The notes under the pieces were generated by a model. The model was not told the DNA's origin, did not search any database, and saw only the letters and a list, made by a program, of their open reading frames with translations. A program made the position numbers and the translations under genes. Shown here piece by piece: positions 44,356 through 58,400 of a stretch of DNA of 64,000 nucleotides (position 1 is its first letter; each line of letters opens with the position of its first letter). The stretch is from positions 46,257,676-46,321,675 of the forward strand of contig CM049311.1 in assembly GCA_026874595.1 (NCBI GenBank). Direction: 5' to 3'. The stretch comes from Sipunculus nudus (lineage: Eukaryota; Annelida; Sipuncula; Golfingiida; Sipunculidae).

Positions 44356-47300
44356 AAAATCACCTCCCATATCCCCATCGGCTTCAATGTATGAGTTCCC
44401 TATTGTAAAATCCTCTTACCGGATTCTAGTGCCTCAGAGAAGGAGAACAGGACTCAAAGCCAGAAGATCGTGAATTCGAATTTCAGCAGAGGCGGAGAGA
44501 TTTTTCACGGTCGCCCAATCCCAGGGTGAGCGCTGCAGGCTTAATGGGAATGCCCCAACGGCAATGTGTCATTGACAAACGAGGGCGCCTTTCGGGGGTT
44601 CCTAGGTGTTATGATTTAGCAATGGGAATATTACGCATCAAGGGCCCGCAGGTGCAAAATTCACCGGGCCTGGTAAACACCAAGATACAATATGACAGAC
44701 GGCGTGTGCTACAGTCCTGTCCCGTAGTCGGAAACCGGAATAGGAATGTGCAGATGTGTATACATCCTTAAACTAGCATTACAAATGGAGACGGTTACCT
44801 TAACAAAAAGTATTTTTTAATCCACTCGTGATGTTAATTTTATTAATTCATGGTGACGATTTCTTTTATTCCTAAAGAATATTAGTGATCGCAAATATGG
44901 ATCGCAGTTGCGTACGTTAGAAAATATAACATTTTCGGATAGTCCATCCGAGTCCGGATTTTTTATCTTATACCTTGCTGACAAAATTTTACCATTGACA
45001 GCCTTCCCGCCAGTTCTGGGTGACAGACACACGTTGGTGTGTTTTGAACATCGTCGACAGGAGGAAGTCTTCCTGAGTTGTGGAGAAAATGAAGCGATCC
45101 TGATCACGGCCATCACCCACGGCCGGACGGAGGGCCCGGTGTGTTCGCTGCCAGCAGACAACAGCTGTGACGTCATAGCCATGGACCGCCATCTGCTGCT
45201 GTCGCGGTGCATGGCTAGGGATAAATGTACCGTGCCTGTCGAAGACATCTGGCTGCCGAACTGCAGCGTCTACAGCAACTACCTCAGCATCAACTACACA
45301 TGTATAGAAGGTAAACAGTCACATAAATTCAATTATACATGTATGGAACTTAGCTTTGTTATTGAAGGTACACAATCGTATACCAGGTCTCATTTATTGG
45401 TACGCTCTTTACACAGCGCTTTACCTATAGGCCTACTACCTATATCGTAAGCGCTGTTTATTTTGACCTTGCATCCTGAATCGCTGCACTTGAGGGGAGC
45501 ACTGTATTTTGGTCCAATCAGATGAGACCTTGTGCTGGAAGACAAAACGGTTTACCAGCCAAGCGAGGAATACACGGAGCCAATGTTGTTCATTTCGTTT
45601 TGAGTGACAGCTCATCGCCCCGGCAACCGTTTGAACAGGCCACAGGCTCAGAGAGAATGGCCCCACACGTGGTTTGCACAGATCCTTGGGCAAATAGGAT
45701 GCCCGGCCGGTGAGCTGTAATTCAAACGAAATGTAACAACAAAGGCTCCGTGCACACCTCGCTGGCTAGTTTCAGTTTTGCAGACAACAGATACATGGGT
45801 ACGCTAACAAAGTCGTAATGTCATAATCGAATCGGTTGGTGATGCGAAAATTGCAGAGGCAGCAATTAAAATTCGACTGTTCTTTACTTAGTGTAACCAT
45901 AAACTGTCATCAAGCCGCGCTTGAAGCGAAGCTATGGGAAGCCAGGATATGCCTGTCGAGTACTTGATAATTCGCATCTGGTTGGCCGCTTGTCACATCA
46001 TACGCACGATTTTCAGCAGACAAGGAACCGCAGCCTGGTGTCTAAGTGTTTCATAAACGGTCAAACCAGGCAGCGGGAAAATCAGTTGCTTCTTTAGAAG
46101 CGCAAGATTTCCGCTGCCTCGGGAGCGTAATTTATTGGGTACCAGTGGAAGTGCGACGTTGCGAAAAGCTTGAAAAAATATATATAAGCGGAAAACGGCA
46201 TATTTTGGGTAAATAGGCACTCAACATGAAGAAACCAGTTTGATTTACGATATATGATATGCTAACACGACGGTTGGGGAGGATTCCTCGGTGCTTACTA
46301 CATCGAGCCCCACCTTCCCCCCGCCCGACCCCGTATTTTGTGCCAAGTGCCTGTGATCCGCACTAGGCCACAAATCCGCACCAGTTTAGTTTACTTCTTT
46401 TCTTTTGTCCGGTTTGCAGTAAACCGGTTCTTTGTGCGTACAGGCAAATCCCTTTTTTTAATCTGTGTGACGCCACTTCTGTTATCATTTGACCTAATCC
46501 TTCCCGCGGTGTGTCATTTTTAGCAGCACAGTAAATCGGATTAAGAACAAAGTGCGGACTGCAAGCTCACGTTTAATTGAATAAAGTTAAGTTAACTACA
46601 GTGCGATCGCAAAGCGTACTGCTTCAAGACTAAAAATAACCGGTTTAGGATTCGAACCTGTAATTTTCACTTCAGATCTTTGATACCTAGTTTACGATCA
46701 CCGTATAATTAACCGTTCGATTAACATTTAATTAACATTCCAGATGACATCAGTAAGAAAACCATTGTAGACATATGCGGAGACGATACATTCAGTCAGC
46801 AGTTCCAGCAAGATGCCGGCTATATCGAAAGTCTTGGTTACCCTGATTTCTACCCTCCTAACATCCGGTGTCGATGTAAGTTATCGACTTCCACGGACGC
46901 GGAGATCTGTCTCACCATGCTGGACTCAAAGCTTGTGTCCTCCCCGGGATGTGACGACAAAGACTGGCTCCAGTACATGTTGCCCCATCAATGGTGGGCT
47001 CGTGGTGAAAAGCTCTGTAAGGCCCGCCCAACCAACACCATCTATACCGGAAGTCACACGGTCAATCTGGACTTCTTTGTGGATGAGGAGGACGAGGCAA
47101 GAGGATTCTGGGTACACTACAAAGGTAAACTTATGACCGGCTGGGTACATAGTAATAATGTTCAATGCAAAGACTCCGTATATTCCGGCCTAAGACACTG
47201 ATATAAGAAAGTAATAGGGAGGACAACACTGGTGGAAAATTATAATGATCGTGGTAAACTCTAATTCAAAAGGATATCCCCTGAACTGGATGTAAAAGCA

Positions 47301-50300
47301 ACTATTCAGTTATTCATGATTCCATAGTTTTTTGAGGTCACTCCAATATAACAGGCAAACAAGCTTATTGATCTTTGTTAAATGAAAAATACAAAATTTT
47401 TAATGATTTAGCTATTGCACAAAAACAAGGCACACACCAAGAGGAATAACGTTACCAACCTCTGCTTCAGGCATGTACAAGAATATGTCAATGACAGCGC
47501 CACCTATCAGCGTCCAGTGTGGTGTGTACCGCGGGTCCACGTCGACGCCATATCCTCTCACCACCACGGACTTAACTATCAGCTCATCGTTTTTAAACGG
47601 GGCGCAGACAGGTATGTACATGTCGAGATCAGGGACAGAAGATAAATGCGTTAAATGCCGGGAAAAGCAGATCCATTATCATATGAGTCCAAGGTCAGAG
47701 TGAAATTTATTGGAGAGATATTGGTTTATAGTCTTTTAATTTATAGACTTCTATATTGTATTTTCATATGGACCCAAGACAGCTCAAATCGTGATTGGTT
47801 ATACTGAAACATGTTAAAATGGCTGTGATTAAAAAATATATGGAATTGTGTTGTATAAAAGAGCTCCACTTCCCTTCTGGAAGTGCCACTTAGAGTGAAT
47901 ATAGGAATTGTTCTGTATTTATAAGCGCTGCTCATTAATGCTGATAAATGATCATTCAAGCTGTCGGCTTGGATGTAATGCTTTTCTTATTACATGTACG
48001 ATCAGTATGTTTCTTGGCTGTGTGTTGAATATCTGAATTTTTCACATACATATTGACCAGAAACAGATCCTCAGCTCTCCCTCAACTAGGCATAGTCCCT
48101 CCCTCAATAGCCAGGTGGCGCTGAAACAAGTCAACATACACGGAACGTATGTAACCATTGCCAAACGGAACATTAAATCACAGAAAAAAAACAAAAGCAT
48201 TGTTGCTTGGTTTGTATTCGCCGTTTGACGATGTTGTTGACTAATATGTAAGCCCACGTGTAGCGGCGGCTTGTCACCGAAACATCCATGTTTAATTAAC
48301 TGAAGACGTTGAGGTGGCAGTACAAGTTATGGGATCCGGACCAATTCTAGTATAAGTAGATGTGCAGGCCATTTCTAACAGTACTTTTTCATTTTCATCT
48401 GCTTTTCGAACTGTCATTTCCCCCGAGGTAAGACAAAAAGTGAAGCTATTCTGTTATGAAAAAATAATAAATATTATAAGTATGGTTGACTTACGGATAT
48501 TCATGCAGCAGTAATTAAAAGCGAGGCTGGTTATACTCGGAAAATTTCAGTTCACGCCGCCAGGGTTACCTCAACAAATTGTGTGTAATCAACATTTTTG
48601 TCTTTATTATTTAGCAAATAAACACGATCATATATGCCTCTGATGTGAAGTACTACCACACAGCAAATATTTTGATCCGACCCTCGGAATAAGTGTTTTT
48701 ATATTTCTTGTATCATGATTCGCAGGCCACTATCAGTTTATTTTTTAAAGACCTATATGTCATGTTGTCATGGCTGTCCCATGCGGAGCCAGTGTTCATA
48801 TGAAAACTGAATAAAGGGCGTAAGTGTTGCCATCTGGTGGCAGATTAGAACAACAATATATGACGTGACGCGCCCGGTTTCAGAACCGACTCTTCACTTC
48901 TGTATACCACAGTCAGACTTTTTTTTATATTTTTGTGGAGGTAACCGCCTCATTTTTTTAAAACTAACTTAAATACTTGTATGTACATCTGCAGAATTCC
49001 GTTCCAGTTCGGAATACATGGCAGGCCAGTATCACACGCTTTCTCTAATTTTTATATCCTTGTGTTAATCAGGCCCGGTGACTACTGCACCTGCGGTCCC
49101 TGGGCGCGTAATCGTTCTCATTTCCGGGTCATACCACCGAGGATCCCCCGAACGGCGTACTCATTTATGAGTGAAATACGGCCGTCCTGGTCCCATTAAG
49201 CCTGCAGAGCGCTCAACCCCCCCCCCCCCCCCCCCGCGCGCTCAACCCCCCGCCCCCCCCCCCCCCCCATGGGGGTTGGGGCCGACCGTGAAAAATCTCA
49301 CTGCCCCAGCTGAGATTCAAACCTTGCGTCCTGTGCTCTACCCCTGAGCCACAGAACCCGGGGTGGCTTGAGGTCAAGAACTTTTCAATGCGCTCAAGTA
49401 CAAGAACTTTATTTTGAGTTGAATTCAAGTAGGAGTACTAAAAATTTTAAGTACCTGAGTACGAGTAAAAGTAATTGACAAAGTACTCGAGTAAACGTAG
49501 TTTTAGAAACTTTACTACCCTCAGTCTTTCATTAATCTTTACTTTGTTCCCTTTACTCTTCTTTGTATAACTGTTAATCCCCTTTAACAGGCGACGTTGA
49601 TTGTTAGCCGCGAGCAGCAACAATCAGGACATCTTTAATTAAACAAACGTCATCATGCCTGACGGTGGCGAGTTTTATTTCTACTATAAACAAAGAATCC
49701 TCTGTATTAGGTGTCACTGATAAAGTGATGGCATTAAAAGAGCTGTCACAAAAGCTCAGGAGATTTTTTTAATCAAAATCATATTAAAAGTGATATATAA
49801 ATATATAGTGAAACTGCTCAATTAGCAGGTGAGTATTTTTGTTTTACTCATCAGAGTACTATTTGAAAGCCTGGCTTTTTCCATAGGACTTATCGTAGTC
49901 CAAGACCAAGGTTGTCACCACGTACAGGTAGTCCCTTTTATCGTGGTCCCGTCGAGACGGATAAAAATAAGCCTAAATACAAGTCCCGTAACAAAGTCCA
50001 AAGGACATTTCTGTATATCTTCGACTACGAAAAATTTTAAAAGAAATGAAATGGTAGGCATCTATGAGAATGAAATTTTTAGTTTGAAAATTAAAGTAAC
50101 TTAAATCGTTCCATAAAATATAACATCGTTCCTGGGTGATTAAAGTTTCGGATTTATTCTAACCTATGTCAATAATAACTGGAGGTTTATTTGTTACTGG
50201 AGTGACGCCCTGGTTGGCGGCAGGTTTGTCAACTGGAGACGCTGGGACGGACGCGTGTTCTAACCAGGCCTGTTCATGTCTGATCTGTCAAGGTTAGCTC

Positions 50301-52400
50301 TCGTGGCATGAATGTCGCTCAACTCCCGCTTCACGGCATGTTTGTCCTGTATGTCACGTGGATATGAAATGCTGTAATACATGTACTGGTAATAGGTTTT
50401 CCTTAAGTAAATACATATGATGTCTTATATCGTCCACATTTTCTATTCCAGATGCACTGGCTACAGAAAACCGGGATAACGGTTTACATGTATCTGGCAG
50501 TTAGTATTGAAAACATTTGTAACTTGGCGTGCTGACGTCATACTCACCAAGCAGGGCCCTTAATATAGTTGTCACTCATTATGTCTAATGACTAGTAGGT
50601 TTCTATTATTTAGTCTGTCGTTAAAATCGATTTTTATAGCATTATTTTATTATCATTTATTATGTCCCTCGTTGATTTTACAAAGATGTACTTTTTTAGA
50701 ACACGCATGCACTCACTCACAGAGAAAAAGCATTGCAGTGGTCATGAAACATTCGTTCTAGGAACACTTAATTTAACCACTGCTTTCTACACCACTGTTT
50801 GCAAAGTTTCGCCGCTGGAGACAATATCAGAACGCGATACCATCTGTGGCGTGAGCAGTTGCTGTATGCATGGGCTGGCTTTCATTCTAAATTTCAGACT
50901 TTTTTGTATCTTGATCTAATGAGCGCTTTGTGTACATTTCAATCCGACTGGACTTTTTCCGTGTCAATCCGACTAAAACCTGGTCAAAATCCTACTAGAT
51001 TTTCTCACCGAAACTTTTTGCCTATTTCCAAATCAGACAGCAGTCATCGTCTCATACCATATTCCGACCTGTTTTTTGTGACCTTGCCATATGTCATTGT
51101 CCGAACCTAGCATTGTGTCCGTGTCATAATCCGAATCCTGCTTTGTACCTGTGTCATAATCCCACCAGAGCTTTTATGTCAAGGTCATGAACGAACCAAA
51201 TCATTTCCTCCTTTTTTATCCCACCCGTGCTACAGCTAATATCTTTTTGCTTATATATATATATCTACAGCTTATATCTTATATCTTATATATATCTTAT
51301 TCACTGCTTTGCATTTATCTGATAATTGATTCATCTTCATAATATCAAGTCTGTGGCCGACCTTGATTCATTGAGCGTCTATTTCATGAGTAATCAGCAA
51401 ACAGTTGAACCAATCGTATGACGCATACACTTGTTTTGCACGGCTGTGGGGGCTCGTCTGGTGCTGGCTCTAAACAAAAGTTATGCATTGCCGTATGGGC
51501 ATCGAGAATTTAACTTGTGATCTTGTTCAGACTGCATGTGAGAAGTGTATTGTTTACTTTTTTGTTGGATTTGATTGGCGGATTCGATTTCGGTTCGGAA
51601 ACTTGCAGGTTTGTTCATTATTAATGAAATAGACGCCAGAGCGGCTCGCAGAATCAAGGTCCGTGGAAGCGTTGTTTCAACAGATTCGGTAGTACGAAGA
51701 TGTGAATCCACATTGTTTTGATTCAATGCTAACACACACTCCGGATGTTGCAGGATTCACACATTGTCTGTACACAATATATGCTCATACTGATTTCAAA
51801 TTCAATGCTATGACCTTAAATCTGAAATCATATTACCGTTTTCTTTCTACAGCCCGTAAATGATATGTTAAATTATCAATTCATTTTTTATAAACCTTAT
51901 ACTTTCTATTGCTTTGTGCCATCCTTAAGTAGTGCTGCTTGGTTATATTATTTCCTTAACTGGCCCCTAATTTCGTTAAATCTAGAATCTTTTATTAAAA
52001 TGTTCATGATTACATCCTGTGTCTGCTTTTAAAATAAGTGTACATGTAAGCAATATAAGAAAATACATTACCTGCAGGTAAAAAATTGTATAATAAAAAA
52101 AGTATTACTGGAAGGAGATTAACTAGCCATCTCTCGTTATAAATAAAAAACAACTAATTAAGGTTTGTCCATAAAAGTTCAGGTGTTACACAAACATACC
52201 AACTGTAGTTGAATATCGGTTGTTTCAGGCGTTTTCATGTTAATATTAATGTTAATGAGAGCGGTACGTTCCTTTGCAGGTTTCATCGTCGGTATTTGTG
52301 TGGCTGTAGCATTATTAATCCTCGTCATCGTAGCCGTCATCGTGTATAACATCCGCCGGTAAGTCAAAACTTCCTCATTTATACGTTTTATAATGCTGGC

Positions 52401-52446
<46 letters not shown>

Positions 52447-55400
52447 TAGTAAAACTCGCAAATATATTACAAGCTGTAACTCTTTTTATTTATGCTATTT
52501 ATAATCATTTATTTGACCTTATTGGTGTGTCTTATTGAAAAAATATTAACCGAAAAACAGATGAGGGTAAATGTGTCACAGGAGTGGTTTTAACCCGGAT
52601 TGAATGTTTACCAGAAGCAAAACAAGAATAACTGATCTCCTAGGCACAATGCACAGCATGCCGTCCTCGGACGTTCTGCAGTGTTTAAAAGGTACCTAGT
52701 TAAACATACGAGTATGTTAATAAGACATTTACAAGAAAACAGCACTTACCAGATCTGGCTTTGCTCGTACAACACATAAAAGGTTTTACGAACACCAAGA
52801 TATTCCTCTATATCAGGGTACACTTAAAACATATCCATATACCATTGGCATATACTGTACATAACATTTCCAGATGGGTTTATAACTAAATGGACACCAA
52901 AATTTGTAATACAAAAGAGTCCGCACGCGTAAATTATTCACTAGGTTTCACTCAGACTTCTAGTTGACTGCAACTCGAGGAATCACAACTTGACAGTTTT
53001 GCCATGTAAGTGACACGGGGTTACCTGGTGTGTTTCACCAACACAAGATACACAAGGCAAAGAACACAGTCCACACTAGAACATCTTCTCCATACAAATA
53101 ATGCTTGTTCACGGCGGTTCCCTCTCAGTCACGGAAATGCACAAGCACCGAGCCACACTTCACGATGCCAGGTCACATCAAAACCACTATAGTGGTCTTA
53201 TGTAAAGCTCTTTTTGCACATTCATGGCCTTCCTGGACACTTACATCTAAATATTTCTATAAATAATCTTGGCCTTGCCACTTAACATTACACATTCATG
53301 ATATCACATAATATCCCTCTAAAAATTCTGACTGAAAATTGACTGACATTACAAAATCGCCTCCTCAGGAATAGGATCACTACGATTCTACTCCATGAGT
53401 GGAGATCTAAAAAAATACGTACTTGGAAAAATATAACAAGGCTTACAGGTCTAATGCGAACCTGTGCAATGAGATTACACCAGGTATAATGCTTCAATGC
53501 TGGACCATTACTTTTCAAGAACATGTGTAACATGTTTATGAACAATGTAAGTACTAAACACTTAGAACAAGAAAAAATTAAACAAACATCACTGCTGAAA
53601 TTCTAGCATGGATGCACACAACAGAAAAACTAGAATACGGGTTGATCACAAGCGTCTACTTGTATCCGCCAAAATCAGAGTGGGACAGGTGAAGTGAGGC
53701 ATGGCTTGAGTGGCAAGGGGAAATATAGTGAGCTGTGTTGCATAATAGCCTGGATGTTTGCAGCCGAAATGTGTATGTAGGTTGCGCCACCTTCCACAAA
53801 ATCCAGAAAGCTGTCCAAGATGTATAAACAAATTTTAGGCAGACAAGTCAAACCACTACTGAGATATGAGTGATTTTAGCCCATGGCACGCTGTCCAAAA
53901 AATGGTTGCAGGTGGCACCACCGGTTTTGCGTATGCTAAAGAGCTATGGGAGATCTATACACATGGCCCAACTGGTCAAACGGTTCCCAAGATATGAGCT
54001 TGGATGTCTGCAGCTTAAACGTGAATGTAGGTGGCGCCACCTGTCATAAAATCAAGAAAGCTGTCCAGGCTGTATACACATGCAAAATTTCAGGTGGATA
54101 AGTCCAACCAATGCAAAGATATGAGTGTTTTTATCCCAAGGCAGATGAACAGATGGACGCTTTGCGAAAATGGTTGCAGGTGGCGCCACCATTTTAGTGT
54201 GTGTTATAAAGCTTTCCAAGGGCTACATTTGTGCAAAATCTTTAGCCTTATCGGTCAAACGGTTCCCGAGATATGTGGGTTTATGTGTGGAAACAGACAC
54301 ACAAATGGACGCTGGGCAGAGAGGAAAGGTCAGAGGTCAACCAAAAATGAGGGCGCAGCAGTTCACATGTGACCGATCATAATTCCAAATTTTTAAAAAT
54401 TCTGTTCGGAGGAGTACTCCGGAAACCTATGCGGCGATGGCGGCAGCGTCGCAACTCTGTTTTTGGTGGATACAATGATTGTAGCTGGCACCACCAGTCT
54501 TATATACTACGAAGCTATCAGAGATATATACACATGCCCAATGTCAGACCGATATGTCAAACCCATCCTGTGAAATAAGCAGGGACATACACTAAGCAAA
54601 AATTATTGTAGGTGGCGCCACCAGTCTTGTACACAATAAAGCTACCCGATATGTATATACATGCCCAATATTAGGCTGATGTATCAAAATATGGGTCAAA
54701 ATATCAGTCCAATACATCAAACTTCCCCAGAGTTTGATGCACTGGACTGACAAGGCTTAGGTGAGAAAGGTAGTTGCCCCCGAGTGACCTGTGACAAATT
54801 GCTGCCTCAAGCTACTGCACTGAGTAAACTCTTGACCTGCATCTGGCTAGACTGAGTGAACTTTTGACCTGTACCTGGCTGCACTGAGTGAGTGAACTCT
54901 TGACCTGTTGCATAATCTGACACAGTTGGCAGGCTGAACCTTGGTGCCAAATATGATGCAGTGAGCAGTCTGCCAAAGCTATAAATAGAATGCAGCTACT
55001 GCACTGAGTGAACTCTTGACCTTTACCTGGCTGCACTTCTTCCAATCCTGGCACTGTGCCAAAACTATTTATAGAGCTGACATCATCTTGGCTAATGGCC
55101 AACATCAAGGCACTGGCAATCTGCCAATGGTAAATCAAGTGCTGCCATCTGAACACAAAAGTGGTCCCTACTTGAAATAACTTTGAAATTTATTTTCCCA
55201 ATACAAAATGCTTTTCAGCTGACTTTCTTTAAAAAAGAAATCATGAATATATGTAAAATTATTACGGATGCATACTGAATGCAAAATTAAAATACAGATA
55301 TATCTCATTGATGGCAAATACTTGAATTAAGTTGAGTAGGGCTACCAATAATTTATAATCCACGTACAGTTGTCTTTATATAGCCACAGAGAGCTGCATA

Positions 55401-58400
55401 TCCATGATTGTAACATTGTCTGGTATGATGAATAACTTAAATCATAAATCTAAATTTTTTAAAAGCTTTTAAAAAACTTTCTTGTCAATATTAACCAAAG
55501 ATAACCTATAATGTCTAGTGGCATGATGTAATAGATGCTGATAAACTGGTGCCAGGCTCGATGTAACAGCATCACACAGCTAACATATATGGTAAAATGA
55601 CTCAATTCAATCTCCATAATTCAGCCAAAAATCATTCATGGTTAACCATTAATGATTATTATTATAAGAATTATTGTAGGAATTTTTCTTGTAAAATATT
55701 TAACAAACTGGCTTCAGTGGCATCAGTTGAAAAACGTTTAGCAGGTTTATAACTCATATAGGACGATACAGCAAACTGGCTAAGTTCAGCTTCCCGTAAC
55801 TCAGCCAAAAAGCACTGAACCAAAACCATTTGAACAAACTTGAATTATCAACATCTGAGGATAGTTAATGTGTGAGATTTAAGAATTTGGCCCAGTGGTT
55901 TTTGAGAAGAAGATTTTTGTAGCCACTGAGCTAAAATGGGTTGTTATGGCATATGACTAAATTCAGTTTCCCATAACTTAGCCAAAAGTCACTGAAAAGA
56001 GACCATTTGAACAAACTTCAGAAAGCACTACCCTAGGATCATTTCTGTGCGATATTAAACATTTTGGCCATATGGTTTCAGAGAAGAAGTTTTTTTTTAT
56101 CCCTCAGTGTGATACAGGCACTGATGACCCTGTACAAAAAAGGCCGATACAGGTGGCGCCACCAATACCTCAATTTCAGATATGACCTATGTGACCAACA
56201 TTGGCATAAAATTTGGTGATGATAGCCAAAGCCGTTTCTGAGATTTAAATTTTAATATGCTTTTTTGCACAGTTAACAAAGTTCAACCTCCTGTAACTCG
56301 GCAAAAAATCTCCGAACTGGAACCATTCGAACAAACTCGAGAAAGATTGTTCCAGGGATCATTTCTGTGAAATATTGGACAATTTGGCTGGACAGTTTCG
56401 GAGAAGAAGATTTTTAAAGCTTATTTAGCTTTTTTTCTATAAAATCTAAGAAAATGCAGTTAGAAAAAATAAACAAAATCCGATATAGTTTTTTGGATGA
56501 CTGATTATTTGCCAAAAAAAATTTGTTGATGCTAGCTCCTGCCGTTTTTAAGATAGCTATGGTTAACGTACAGACGACGCACGACAGACGACGGACGACG
56601 GACGACGCCGCACCATCGCATAAGCTCACAGGTTCGCTAAAAAAAATCCCACGTTGAAACCCATAACAAGTGACCCAGGGGTCATGACGCTCAGCTGACT
56701 AGGAAAACATTCACAAAAGGAATTTTATCAATGCCAAATTTTGTAGGTGGTATCCCCATTCAACTTAAGCATAGCTCGGAGGATATGGGTAACAGAGATC
56801 TAATTTCAGCTTTCCAATGAGATTTTTTTATGGGCCTCACTGGATGTCAAGTTGGAAGATTCTACTTGCAATGGTTACGCTTTGTGCCCTGTAAACGAAC
56901 GATCGCATCTTTGAAGGTCTCAAAAATTAAATAAAATGCGTAAAAATTTGAAAAAAAAATCCAGGTGGTGCTACCAGTCTGCAGAAACTGATAAAACACT
57001 CCATTTTGAATGTGCATGCAAAGAATCTTGGTGATGAATTCATTAATTGTTCAGAAACTGAAGGTTTAATATAAAATGTTTTGATTATACTGAAGGGTAC
57101 TTACAAGCCCTTTAGCTCAAAGGATATTGGTAACAGAGACCTAATTTCAGATTTCCAAGGAAATTTTTCATGGAGGTCTCTTAATTTAAAATAAGAAGAT
57201 TCTAGGTTGAATGGTTTCGACTTGTACCCTGTTAAAAGACGACTGCATCTTTGAAGGTCTCAAAAATAGCGAAAAAGTGCATAAAAATTGAGAAAAAAAA
57301 ATCCAGGTGGCACTGACAAGAATCAGCGGTTACGATTTGTGCCTGGTTAACGGACGGACAGACGGACAGTCAAACTTTCAGTCAGCTGAGCTAAAAAAAG
57401 TAAAGTTAGTGCCCAGGTTTGGGTACACATCTATTTTCCGGTTACTAACAATCAGTATCTCCCCACCAAATTGTTACTTAAATATAATATACCATGATAC
57501 ATTACACAGCCTCAACTGCATGTGACAGAATGAACAGCCTGTGATTAAGCTTAGAGTAGTACGTTTCAGCTAAGCTGGTATACGGTCATGCTGTAATAAT
57601 CCTGATCTTCAGCATGCCCCGAACTTTTACTTTTGGTTTCTCACAACTCCTTGTAACATTCCATTGGTTAAGAAATGAGATCACCGCGACCTTATTTATT
57701 CCAATTACAGTTGGACTGTGATGGACTGTTAATGGAGACAGTAGTTCTGCTGCACACTAAGAAAGATTATATGTTTGTTAGTTAATTAATTGGGTGTAAC
57801 TCGAAAACACTGACTGTCACATGGACGTATTTATAAATGCGATGAACACAAAGGTATTTTAGAATAGAAACATTCAATTAATGATGAGACCATAGTGACA
57901 GGATTCCGTTCTTTGGCGAAGGGGTAGTTATTGAACAGCACTTTATGCCAGTGGTTATACCATATGGACTTGTTAAACTCTGATAACAATTAAACCCAAC
58001 GTACACCGAATATGGTATACGAAGCAGGGTACGACACGAAATCTTTGCTTCTCGGTTTCCTATAGCAAAGTGCATGTCAAAATTCGATAAGAAGTCCTAG
58101 GATCTTGGTTTCGCATCGTATTGTATTTTTCCGAGCATCATATTTCGAAAGTTTCATATCGTAATTGGCTTCCTATCATATCCTATTCAAAAACAGAACG
58201 AGCACGCTGAGTTTAACTGGCTAAGTCCTTTTCCTTGTCGTACCCTTCTTTATACTTCCTGGCCGTAGTGCTTAAAGCCTTTTGTTTACGATGTACAGAA
58301 CCCACTGTTTCATGGACAGTAATGTTGCTGATCGGTATTTGATGTAATATTCCCATTCCCTTTGGAAATTGGTAAAATGTACAGGAAAATACGATACAAA

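Larger units (their letters stand above)
40847..45001. other. Lectin gene intron 1
   Basis: 4.2 kb. It holds C-run/(CT)n at 41322-41361, a diverged dispersed repeat at 42270-42800, a C-run near 43291, a G-run at 43453-43471, (AT)n at 44292-44353 and a SINE at 44410-44785. No further exon was recognised. Confidence 0.6.
47612..52279. other. Lectin gene introns between stalk and TM exons
   Basis: 4.7 kb. It contains SINE copy 2, two C-runs (49217-49235, 49253-49268) and two candidate phase-1 mini-exons. The rest shows nothing recognisable. Confidence 0.55.

Noticed and set aside
44817-45248. 143-residue minus-strand frame
   Set aside because: It is antisense to the SUEL lectin exon, whose cysteine pattern and splice sites are convincing.
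46600-46700. Possible tRNA gene on the minus strand
   Set aside because: There is a good B-box-like GGTTCGAATCC, but no matching acceptor stem or clear A box; at most a decayed tRNA or SINE head.
47412-47621. Minus-strand frame over the stalk exon
   Set aside because: It has no splice or domain support; the plus-strand phase-1 frame fits the gene.
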